Shown: piece after piece, positions 33,640-42,690 of the stretch
Position numbering within the stretch: position 1 is the first letter of the stretch
How the letters are laid out: each line of letters begins with the position of its first letter
Source: Nomia melanderi
Lineage: Eukaryota; Arthropoda; Insecta; Hymenoptera; Halictidae
DNA: 64,000 nucleotides
Reading direction: 5' to 3'
NCBI RefSeq assembly: GCF_051020985.1
Contig: NC_135009.1
Location: 8,564,606 to 8,628,605, forward strand
The notes under the pieces: model-generated
Seen by the model: only the letters and a program-made list of their open reading frames with translations
Told to the model about the DNA's origin: nothing
Database searches by the model: none
Translations under genes and position numbers: made by a program

Positions 33640-34215
33640 CCATTCTTTGGCGTACACTGAACTATATCAAACCTCTTTCGATCATCTCAAACCCGTGTAC
33701 CATTCCTCCAAATGCAATCAATGCTCTAATTAACTTTAATTCAATATTTCCAATCACATTGTGCTAATTTTGTACAAACTTTACTGATATTATAAAATAA
33801 GGACAATTTCATTTCGAACATTATTCCACAAAATACTATCAATATTCTAGACAGTTTTACTTCCAATCACACTGTTCTACTTCCTTTAAAACTTTACCTC
33901 TACCTTAAAATGGAAACAATTTCATGTTCTAAAACATGATCCGTAACCATACCAATTTTACTTTACTTTTAATCACAACATTCCAGTTTTTTTAAAACTT
34001 TATCTTTATAATAAAAACACTTTCTATTCGAACCCTTATATGCTTCTTTCAAGTACCATTAATGTTCTAGTCATAATTATAATTTACCCTACATTCAATC
34101 ACGCTACATTAATTCTCTTCACATTTTTAATCTTTCTTTAATCTTTAATCATTCAAACATTTTTAAACTTTCAATCGTATGTACTAATTGTTTTCAAACT
34201 CTAACTCTAAAACCT
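33640..34215. repeat. Old tandem array, unit about 105-125 bp, roughly five copies
   Basis: The phase marker CAATCAC (or AATCAC) lies at 33751, 33864, 33970 and 34096, with CAATCG at 34172; spacings are 113, 106, 126 and 76 bp. Each is followed by a TTCTA(A/C)TTTTTTTAAAACTTTA-like block and, in several, by CAATTTCAT(T/G)TCGAAC-like and CAATATTCTAG-like words. A partial copy precedes the first marker from about 33640. The copies are strongly diverged. AT-richness makes exact boundaries uncertain. Confidence 0.7.
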
Positions 34216-35129
34216 CTTAAAACCAACACTAAAAAGAAGTACTAACAACTCAGTCTATTCTATCCCCAAAAACATCAATCAACCATACAAAAACGCCATC
34301 ACTACTCCAATTAACCCCAATCCTGACTACTCTCACTTTTTCCGTACCGAGACACACATTCCCGATCAAAACTCTATCGAGTAATCCAGACAGATAAACA
34401 TTTCGCGAAGTCACCGAGCACCGAACCGCCCATCGCCAGGCAGCCGGTGCCCTAAATGGCACCAGGATCTCGATTTCCCGTGAGCCCCTCGTTGCAGGTC
34501 TCGCTGCAGGTAATCTTTCTCGCAGGTGCACCGACGGGGGCGTAGGAGGAAGGAGGCGAAGGGGGCGGGGCAATAGGTGTCGAAAAATATGCGTGTGTAA
34601 GGCTGCCCCGACACGTCAATGGAACATTGGTTCTGGTATTGAGTTAGTACCACTATACGTTAACATTTTTAATGGCATTCGAAGAGAACTGGCACAACAA
34701 CGGATCAAACAACGAAGATGGATTTCATGTCAAGGTTATTTTACGAATATTTCTGAATCTGAATAAGAAAAATGACTCGATCCTTCATCTGTAGAATTTT
34801 ATTAATTTCAATTCTTCGTTCTGTAGAGTAGATCACTTTGATAATTGTTCATTTATTAGTGTTCTGCCAGGCAGGCCTGACTCTTTTTTTGTTAATAATT
34901 ATACTAGGTAGTCGCACTTGAGTCAGAGTCTAAGCGAACATGCCTGGTTCATAGGTCAACCTAACCACCTCCGTCCAAAAGTCCCCAAACAGTAAGGACC
35001 AAGCATCAATCGAATCAATGGGATACAATTTTACGAAATTTCAAGAGTCAATCACTTCGCCAATTGAGCGTCTCGTGCACCCTCCACCCCTTGCCCCTTC
35101 CTCTTTGACAACGGTTGTGCTAGGCAGTG
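34216..35129. other. Non-coding stretch, no gene seen
   Basis: GC-richer at 34400-34620, with overlapping minus frames of 80 and 107 codons and no domain; AT-rich at 34660-34870. CAGGCAGGCCTGACTC at about 34869 faces GAGTCAGAGTC at about 34921, a weak inverted pair. Confidence 0.5.
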
Positions 35130-35275
35130 TCGCTATCGCGCGCGTGCACGTGTGCACCGGGCGATATGCACACAGAGACGGAGGCAAGAGGCAACAGAGG
35201 CACGCACACAGCCGAGAGGCGCATGCGCAAACTATGCACTCGACGAGTCATTGACCCGCGTATAAAACACTCACA
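35130..35275 (+). promoter_or_regulatory. Candidate regulatory patch: E-box, NRF1/Ewg-like palindrome, TATA-like box
   Basis: CACGTG lies at 35147-35152 inside an alternating purine-pyrimidine stretch. GCGCATGCGC, the palindrome bound by the NRF1 / erect-wing family, lies at 35219-35228. TATAAAA lies at 35261-35267. The grouping within 120 bp is seen; promoter or enhancer activity is inference. No clear initiator or downstream gene was found, so it may be a chance grouping in a GC-rich island. Confidence 0.3.
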
Positions 35276-35363
35276 CGTACGTGTTAGCACCTACACACGA
35301 GGATCGTCGAAACGCGCGCAAGCGAGCAGAGCCAGCCCGCTTTGCTCCTCCGGCCCGCCGGCC

Positions 35364-35426
<63 letters not shown>

Positions 35427-35479
35427 TGGCTGGCTGGCTGACTGGCTGGCTAGCTAGCTAGCTAGCCAGCTAGCTAGCA
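35364..35479. repeat. (GGCT)n array merging into (TAGC)n
   Basis: About 21 GGCT units with two GACT variants (35364-35450) change at 35449 to TAGC units, which are self-complementary (to about 35479). Both words fit the same 4-bp phase. The TAGC part can pair with itself. Confidence 0.95.
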
Positions 35480-35817
35480 GGCTGGCGGGCTGGCGAAGCT
35501 CAGCTCGGCTGACTGGTGGCGGTGCAGTGCACTGCAGTTGCAGCATTGCACAACGCGGGATCGTGTGTACCGCGGGGATTGTGTTCCCCGCTGGTTATTA
35601 TTATTACGTGAAACGAGAGAGAGAGTGGGGGGAGAAGGAAGAGGAGATGACGACGAAAAGCACGACTGATCGCTTGGAAAACCTCTTCGGTTGAAAATGA
35701 ATCTTCAGACCAGAGACAGGGTCCTCTAACCTTTTCCTGATCATCTTCTTCCTTCCCTGCATTGACTTTTTGCTTTTCTTTGAGTGATACCATTGTGATT
35801 CTGCTCAAAAAGTCTCT
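35480..35817. other. Non-coding spacer, no gene seen
   Basis: CTGCAGTTGCAG and GTGCAGTGCACTGCAG form a small CTGCAG-rich hairpin at about 35520-35545. A purine-rich run lies at 35610-35650. A minus-strand frame of 102 codons has no domain. Confidence 0.45.
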
Positions 35818-36270
35818 TCGTCTTCGACTTCATGATCCCCTTCATCTTCTTATTTCTTCGGTAGTTGCTGTTCTTGTTCGTGGACTCCCTTCATCTCTTT
35901 CTTCGTCTTCATAGACTTATTCTTCTTGTTCCACTCTTCGACACTTGAAAATCGTGCTTCTGTTTGTGAACTCTCTTCGTGTTCAACTTCATGGTCCTCT
36001 TCATAGACTTATTTCTTGGGTGATTGCTGCCGCTGCTTCTGTTTGTGGACTGTCTTCGTCCTCTTCTTCGTCTTTTGACTTTGACTTCATAGCCTTCTTC
36101 TTGTTCTTCCTTCTGCGGTGCTTGCAGCTTCTGCTTTCGTCTGCAAACTCTCTTCTTCTTTGTCTTCGTCTTCAGCTTCCTCTTCTTCGTTCTCTTGTTC
36201 TTCTTTGTACCGCTGTTTCTGCTTCTGATCTCTCTTCATCTTCATCGCCCGACTTCGTCTTCGACTTCAG
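35818..36270. repeat. TTC/CTT-rich degenerate array with a higher-order period
   Basis: Most of the stretch is built from TTC, CTT and GTC triplets. On top of this, longer words recur: ACTTATTTCTTGGGTGATTGCTG (36008) resembles TTATTTCTTCGGTAGTTGCTG (35851), and GTTTGTGGACTGTCTTCGTC resembles GTTCGTGGACTCCCTTCATC. The spacing is about 157 bp, with weaker intermediate copies about half-way, giving a period near 78 bp. The complementary strand is GAA-rich. The 122-codon plus frame here is low complexity (Ser, Leu, Phe), not a credible protein. Confidence 0.75.
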
Positions 36271-37134
36271 GCTCCGTTGTCTCTTCGCCCTCCCCACCCG
36301 ATCGATATTTTAACCTTCGAATCGAATTATTTCATTCGGCCGACTCCGCTCGGCTACGACCAGCTCTCTATCTCTCTCGCTCTCTCCTTTTCTCCCTCTC
36401 CGGCGCGCGCGCGAGCTTGGCCACCGTTGCTACGTGCCGGAACAATTATTTTTAACGTGTCGCCGTAACCACCGTCGATGATTATGAACCGGGATTCTCT
36501 GAATCTCTTCGTACCAGGGGAAACACGAAGACCGATCGGTGAAAATAATGATTTTCATGAACTTTATTAGAAAATGTTATCATTTTTTGCTACTTGATTG
36601 TATTTACTTGTATTTATTTGTATTCCCCTTTACTGAATCGATTTTGTATTTTATAAGTAATCAATTGATTTAATTCGCGTATAAGCTATGGAGTTCTTTA
36701 GTGTCTTTAATTTGACGTTACGTTGTTAAGGAGATATCGTAAAACTGTAATGAAATCGTATTCGTGAAAAGCTGGTTTAAATTTTTTAATTAATTCGATT
36801 TCAATGGTAAGAGAATCTATTTTATTTCATGTTTTCGTGTATTAATATTTTGAATTAATTGATAAGGAAGAATCGTTGACGGGTGCAACATCGCGTCTCC
36901 GCTCGGCGTGAATTCTCGCGGCGAGAACCGTGTGTCCCATTTGCGAAAACATGGCCGATTAAGGAATTGCGCGGCACGGGGTTAACCGCCGCGACTCAGC
37001 TTTAATTGGTGGTGAACGTAACGCTTCTGTGGCGCTCTAACTCTATTATTTCAATATCTATCGCGCGCCAGAATCCCACCGGACCGACTCCAATAACAAC
37101 AACAACGTTACGACTCTCCGTTCACTGATCGAAG
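36271..37134. other. Non-coding stretch, no gene seen
   Basis: Pyrimidine-rich at 36360-36400, then CGGCGCGCGCGCGAG at about 36401. AT-rich at 36540-36870; GC-richer at 36880-37100. Confidence 0.5.
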
Positions 37135-37395
37135 TTTATCTTTCTTTCTGTGTTCAAACGTTTCGGTGGAAGACCATCGAATAGCAGCAAAGACATAATT
37201 CTGTAATTAATAATTAAACTTATTGGCAAGCTGGCGTTTCAAATGTCATTTGAAATATTAATATAATCTTTCTTTCTCTGTCGAAATGTTGTGGTTGAAA
37301 ACTATAAAATGACAGCAGAGAAACAATTGTACAGTTAATAATTAAACTTCTTAAGAATTTGATATATCGAATATTGTTTGAAATATTCAGTTGAT
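37135..37395. repeat. Tandem duplication, period 128 bp
   Basis: Copy 1 starts ATCTTTCTTTCTGTG at 37138 and copy 2 ATCTTTCTTTCTCTG at 37266. Both continue with a GG(A/T)(A/T)GA..AC.AT..AAT.(A/G)CAGCA(A/G)AGA-like block, TTAATAATTAAACTT, and a final GTTTGAAATATT- or CATTTGAAATATT-like stretch. Divergence is moderate. A 76-codon minus-strand frame spans part of it and has no domain. Confidence 0.85.
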
Positions 37396-38382
37396 AAAAT
37401 ACATGATCCGAGATCGATACAACAGTCGAAGGTTTACAGTGAACGAGCAAACCTCTAGGAAACTTTCTACAAGTAGAAACGGACAGTGATAGTCAGACCA
37501 GTCGTTCCTGCCTTAATCTTTCCACGAGTGACAGGACAATGCGTCTCAACTTCACTTTTACGATAAATGACAGGCTTATTTACTTGCAAATTCAATTATC
37601 TACATTCCAGTTTCAAGATAGAAACTTTTCATGCAATCGTATACTGCTTTGTATTACTTTTAATTCAAAGTAAAACGATTCACGCGTTACGAGCTACCTG
37701 GCAGGACAAACCGTACTGTGATCGATGCATCTGAATAGTCAGAAGCTAGAGGTACAAGCACGTTCAAAACAGGAAACAGTAAAGCTTAGCGAACCTACAT
37801 AAATTAAAGATTAATTAGGTATCCTATCACTAGAACGTTAGAACATTCAGATAGTGGAGGCAATCGCATTGGTCCCTGAACAATTCAATTAACAATTACA
37901 TATAGTAACTGGGAATCAAACAAAAATTCCGTTTCGATCATTCATCTTCACATAGAATAAACAAACCACAAACGTTCTGGATTTATACCAAATACGATTA
38001 GACTACAAAACACATAAATATTCCTAAAAATTCAAAAATATCGTTACTATCTGAAAAACTTCCGAAAAATCCTACTAATAAAAGTCAATCCGCTTCATAC
38101 AACAAAATTGTTCATACAAGTTCTTATAAACTCAGCTAGAGTTCACGTAATCGGCCATTATCGATTTCTGATTCATGCAAACGGAGTTCTACTAACATTC
38201 AACTAACATTCCACACCTATTCCCCAACCAATCTACATGCCCAAACATTCGAATTTCCATAAAAATCCTGTATCTACAACCATATAAGACCTCTTATGAC
38301 GCAATTAAAAGAATCATCGAGAAACAACTATAAAAGTGAGAGTTTTCCATAAAAAACCGATAAGTACAATCAGAGGACCAAC
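37396..38382. other. AT-rich non-coding stretch
   Basis: No frame of note. TTCCATAAAAATCCTGTATCTACAACCAT (38256) resembles TTCCATAAAAAACCGATAAGTACAAT (38346), a possible small local duplication of about 90 bp. Confidence 0.5.
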
Positions 38383-38559
38383 CTAACACTAGATTTACGG
38401 ATATGTATTATACAGTACCTTTTATCGTTCAAAAAAGTACATAATTATGATACATAATCGCATCACAACATCAATGAAAATCGACCCAAGCATTAACCAA
38501 ATAACGTTTATAAAATTCAATACGAGTCAAACTGACTCATTCCGTAAGTCTAGCGTTAA
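38383..38559. mobile_element. Family A MITE, 177 bp
   Basis: The left end CTAACACTAGATTTACGGA (38383-38401) pairs with the right end, whose reverse complement is TTAACGCTAGACTTACGGA (38541-38559), 16 of 19 matching. Just inside the right end lies GAGTCAAACTGACTC (38524-38538), a 6-bp inverted pair around AAC; a GTCAAAnnGAC motif sits at the corresponding place in the 54308 and 59343 elements. AT-rich, non-coding interior. Left TTAA appears as CTAA. Confidence 0.82.
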
Positions 38560-40063
38560 TACAAATTGAACCAGTATCCAAAAACGGGAATTCCAGGCGA
38601 AACTCGTAAATGTGAAACCCTGTAACACGGAATATTTTAATCGCGTTATAGGGGGTTCCACTGTAGTCGGTCCCAGGACGTCGGTCGACGCGGCCGAAGC
38701 GAGAGTGTCCGGCGAGGCCGTCGAAACTGGGGCTCCGCGCGCAGCGACAATGCCCGTCACGGTTTTCGAGGGATTTGCGGTCCCCGGGACAATCCCCGGT
38801 GGGGGCTGGGCTTGGAACGGTGTTGCCGTGGTGGTGGAGTGGGGGGCAAGGAGCCCGGGGACCCACGGACGGTGGGGCCCGCACGAAAACGGCCGCGAAG
38901 CGAGCCGTATAGTTGTTGACTGACTCGCTGACTGACTAAACTAATGACATCGTTACTGACTGGCCTGGCCTTATGCTGCCCTCTCGCTCGCTCTCCTCTC
39001 CCCTCTACCCTCACTACAGCTCTCTCTTTCTATCTTTTCCTCTTCTTCGCTCGCAGCGGCGTGCATGCACACACACACACACGCGCGCACACACGCAGGC
39101 GCGCACACTCATACCAAGGCACACGCGGTATGGGCTCGCGTGCATGCACACACCAATGCACTTTCACGCGGCCGCGCATTGAGCACAGACCGCGATCACT
39201 GCCGGAGTTCAACGATCCATCGGCTCGTCCCTCTCTCGTCCCACCCCACCGACGCAAAACCGACCCCCTCTCGCAGTCTTTCTACGTCTAAAGCGAGCAC
39301 GGCTCTATCTCTCGCATGACTTTTCGCGACGCTTTCGGTCCCCGTTTTCTTTTCATTGGGACGTGTGCTCCGTGTTGTTCGCGAGGAAAGCTCTGAAAGG
39401 AATGCGAGTCTAATTGGTCAGCTATCAGCTTTTCTCATCTCGTTTTCGATACTCATTTGCTGTTCGTCGATATGGTTACACGTAAGTAATCGGAACTATA
39501 AACAAGACGCATAGAGAGACCCACCTTGTCCTTGTGTCTCGGAGCTCATCTCGTGTACAATCCAGTGTACCTTGGAGATCGCTTGTGTTGTTGGAAAAGG
39601 AGAAAGTTAAATGATCGAGCATATTTTAGTGAATTAAAACGCGTTGATTGCTACGAGAATCTTGAGGTTCTGTACGTCGCTTAGTCTTTCGTAGCGAAGA
39701 TATCTCAAAGCAACTATTAATTGTTTAGTATCGCAATGCTTACGTTACAGTATTATTTAGTTACTACAGAGTTAAATATTCTTATTTTACAACAGGCCAC
39801 TGCATGGGAATAATATGAAATAGAGCTGTAAGCGTCTAACGTCTCCTTCGTTCTTTCACCCCTTGCATACGAGTTCATCATTCCCCACTATTCTTTCCTT
39901 TCCCTCTTCTTCTTTGGTTCTTCATTCTCCACGACATTCGACAAGTGTAACGTCCGACACAAATGCTACAAATGCTTCGCACAAGACTTTGCCAAATCTC
40001 TGAATCAATTTCCAGCGCAAGAGGTTAATTTACGTATATATTCTCATCAGTCCATTACATCTA
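38560..40063. other. Non-coding stretch, GC-rich 38600-39320
   Basis: The GC-rich part has overlapping frames of 69 to 115 codons on both strands without domains, a pyrimidine-rich run (about 38978-39050) ending TTCGCTCGCAG at about 39056, and a CA/CG tract. The pyrimidine run plus CAG could serve as a 3' splice acceptor, but no coding exon follows that I can support. 39440-40060 is AT-rich without structure. Confidence 0.5.
39060..39150. repeat. CA/CG alternating tract with two GTGCATGCACAC boxes
   Basis: GTGCATGCACACACACACACACGCGCGC-like sequence near 39061-39095 is followed by a second GTGCATGCACACAC at about 39139. The GTGCATGCAC boxes are palindromic. Z-DNA potential is inferred from composition. 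Confidence 0.75.
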
Positions 40064-40105
40064 CCTACATCTAGCCTACATGTAGCCTACATCTAGCCCA
40101 CATCT
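40064..40105. repeat. 11-bp tandem repeat CCTACATCTAG, about 3.8 copies
   Basis: CCTACATCTAG, CCTACATGTAG, CCTACATCTAG and CCCACATCT follow one another without gaps. Confidence 0.93.
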
Positions 40106-40841
40106 TATCAGAAAATATTGAACATTACTATTGAAAAGCTGTCGACTGCGCAGGGTTAACTGCCCTTATCGACTAAGATCAGCCACGCTGTTCAGCCCTA
40201 AGCCACGCTAACCGGTGTACCGATGCTCACCGCGTTACTAGGACACCGTTGCCCGTTTAGCATACCGACACCCACGCCGTTCGGGATCGGACACACGATC
40301 GGCTGGCCCGATAAAGCTCACCGCGCACCGGACATTCCAGTCATTCGCAGAACGAAACTGCATCGATGCGTCGATGCATCGGCCGCATCCTTCTCGCGGA
40401 TGCGGTTCTCGGTCGATTGCGTACGCGTGCACCCACATGTCCCGTACAACGTCTCCCTTCGTGCTTCTCCTTTTCTGTCTTTCCGTCTCTCTCCCCCTCT
40501 TGCTCGCGAGCGTTTGCTCTCGCGCGAGAGCAAACACACGGAACAGCCGCGCTAATAGGCGGCAGACGAAGATGAAGACGCAGCGCCGCCGGTTTCCTTC
40601 GTGTGCGAACCGCGTGCCGGTACGTGAGCGGACACGCGGCCGAACGTGTGCGTGACTCTCACTTTCGACGGTGTTCCAAGCGACCACACGCGCACAATGC
40701 CGCTCTTACCGCGCGCGCGTCGCGTGCGGATCGAAGAACCGCGGGTCCTCTGCGACGGATGCGTGAGCATCCGTATTTTTGATATTGTGTGACGATGAAT
40801 TTGGCAACCATGGACAATATTTCGTTCAACTGTTGATGTGA
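40106..40841. other. CpG-rich non-coding island
   Basis: Frames of 69 to 149 codons lie on both strands (minus 40238-40687, plus 40223-40555 and others), overlapping and without a recognisable domain. It contains the 24-bp palindrome at 40512. Confidence 0.5.
40512..40535. repeat. Perfect 24-bp palindrome
   Basis: The half-site GTTTGCTCTCGC (40512-40523) is followed directly by its exact reverse complement with no spacer. The centre is CGCGCG-like. The length is beyond what is expected often by chance in 64 kb. It could be a cruciform site or a symmetric protein-binding site; nothing in the context names one. Confidence 0.9.
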
Positions 40842-40975
40842 TTTGTAGACGTTAAATTTATTTGCGGAGGTATTTGTAGAGCTTTGTTTGATAGTTTGTA
40901 GAGTTGATTATGAAGCTTTGTTTGACAATTTGTAGAAGTGTTTATGGAGGTTTATTTCAGTATTTGTAGAACCAC
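40842..40975. repeat. Degenerate TTTGTAGAG repeat, unit about 35 bp
   Basis: GAGCTTTGTTTGATAGTTTG (from about 40878) and AAGCTTTGTTTGACAATTTG (about 35 bp later) are successive units, each followed by TAGA and GTT/GTG TTAT-like sequence. Partial units flank them (ATTTGTAGACG, ATTTGTAGAACC). Confidence 0.75.
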
Positions 40976-42524
40976 TTTCGAAGGTTAAAACGTAGAAAAT
41001 TTGATCGAATTGTGTGGGTACGTGAAGTGTTACCTAAGTATAATAACACTAATAAGTTACCTTGTCTTGTCTTGTTTTGCGTTGGAAATAGAATTCTATT
41101 TTTTTTTTTTGTATTTTAGAGAGGGAAAGACAAGGGGAACGAATTAGAACCCGAGAACTTCTTGAAGGCATCCGTGTTGATAAAACGGGAATACATGAGG
41201 AGACGTGAGCCTCGTCATGTTCGATCCCTGTGTTCCGTCTCCGTCGAATAATATTTCACTGGCCGTTAAAACGATTAGCATAACGGCGTCTATGGAACGT
41301 GGCTGATGTCACGGAATGAGGACGTTTGGACAGATAAGTCGCGGTTGGCCCTTATCTCTCTCGAAAATACAACCAGGAGATCATCTTCGCTTACTATGGC
41401 TGCTGTACACTTGGAAACAGGCGGATCTTCGTCATATTTTCAACCAATTAGCTCAGTACAAACTCTTTCTTCTGACAACATCTACAATAGATTTTCTTAG
41501 GTACAGAAAAAACTGACCAATATAGCAGATCAACCGGTATCTTCATTAATCACAAAAAAATGAGTAGTTCCAAATTCAGTACGAAGTCTTGAAAAATCCA
41601 TGTCTAAACCAGCCACAACCAATGTCCTCAGCTCAATACTTCCTAAACTTTTCGATCGCAAAGCTTTCTTCCCAATCATCTTTTCCCAATCCTTAAAACC
41701 AACCAACGGTTCCTTCGATCATTCCAAGTCCTCAGGAAGACTGCAATACAAAAATCGGCGACAGCCGAAAGTGTGATGGAATTCAGGGAGACGCGTCAAT
41801 TGCTGCGAGAGTGCGCGCGCGCGCGCGCGAGCTCGAGTGCTCGTGGTTATGAGAAAATAACTATGTTCGTACGGTGAGCCTGTCGGCGGAAAGAGGGAGG
41901 GGGCGGAGGTCGGAGGGACACGGAGACACGAGGAAGAGGGGGAGGAACACAGCCAGAATTGACCCCCGCGCTTAAAGGTCAGCTCGACGGCGGTGGTAAC
42001 GACTCGATAACCACCATGATTGCACATATATTGCCCATCTTATCAAACGGCGCGTCGTGGGCATTAAATTCTATCACTTTCCCCCCCGCCGGCCCGACCC
42101 GGCCCGGCCTAGCCCAGCCTGTTTCGCCTCCTCGCCGAGCGCGGACTAACGCTGCCAACAACTCCGGGGGGATCTTTTCTCTTTCGCTCTTCCTTTTTCT
42201 CGCGTCACCGCGGCCCGAACGTGTACACGCTGTCTCATAACACGTGCGACAGCTGTTTCAACACTGCCGATGACGACGGGGGTGGGTGCTGAATAGGATC
42301 GACAGCGAAAAATTCGTGCGAAGATGATACGTAATGATAAGCCATCGAATCTCGGTGTTTGAAGATTGTCGATACTGGGAATGTTCCAAGCGGTTTGAGT
42401 ATGATTTGATTTAATGGTAGTCGAATCGGGGTGTTTCGAGTGTTTAGTGATTAGGATTGAACAGTGTTGGGAGTCTTGGTGGATCTCGAACGGTTGATAG
42501 TGATCTGGCCTTCTCTTGTTGGAC
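40976..42524. other. Non-coding stretch, no gene seen
   Basis: AT-rich at 40980-41130 with an 11-T run, GC-rich at 41860-42300. Frames do not exceed 102 codons except a 157-codon minus frame (42146-42619) that is extended by the low-complexity repeat at 42525. Confidence 0.5.
41811..41829. repeat. (GC)n alternating tract
   Basis: Nineteen bases of strict purine-pyrimidine alternation, GTGCGCGCGC..., then GAGCTCGAG. Strong Z-DNA-type composition; function unknown. Confidence 0.9.
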
Positions 42525-42690
42525 ATCGGGAGTTTCAAGAGTTTGATAACTTTTAAGATCTTCAAGACTGTTATGACTTTCAAGGTTTTTGAGGTTCCCA
42601 AGATTTTTAAGACTTTCAAGGCTTACAAGACCTTCAAAACCTTTAACATCTTCAAGACTTTCAAGGCTTTCCAAATTTCCAAAACTTCCT
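42525..42690. repeat. Cryptic GACTTTCAAGG repeat, about 9-bp phase
   Basis: GACTTTCAAGG occurs at about 42571, 42613 and 42655, and related TTCAAGACT and TTTTTAAGACTTTC words fill the rest in a roughly 9-bp phase. The open frames through it read as Phe/Lys/Thr repeats on the plus strand and Leu/Glu/Ser repeats on the minus strand. These follow from the DNA periodicity and are not evidence of a leucine-rich-repeat protein. Confidence 0.8.

Noticed and set aside
39050..39060. 3' splice acceptor (pyrimidine run then TTCGCTCGCAG)
   Set aside because: A good sequence match, but no coding continuation, no matching donor and such pyrimidine runs are frequent in this window.
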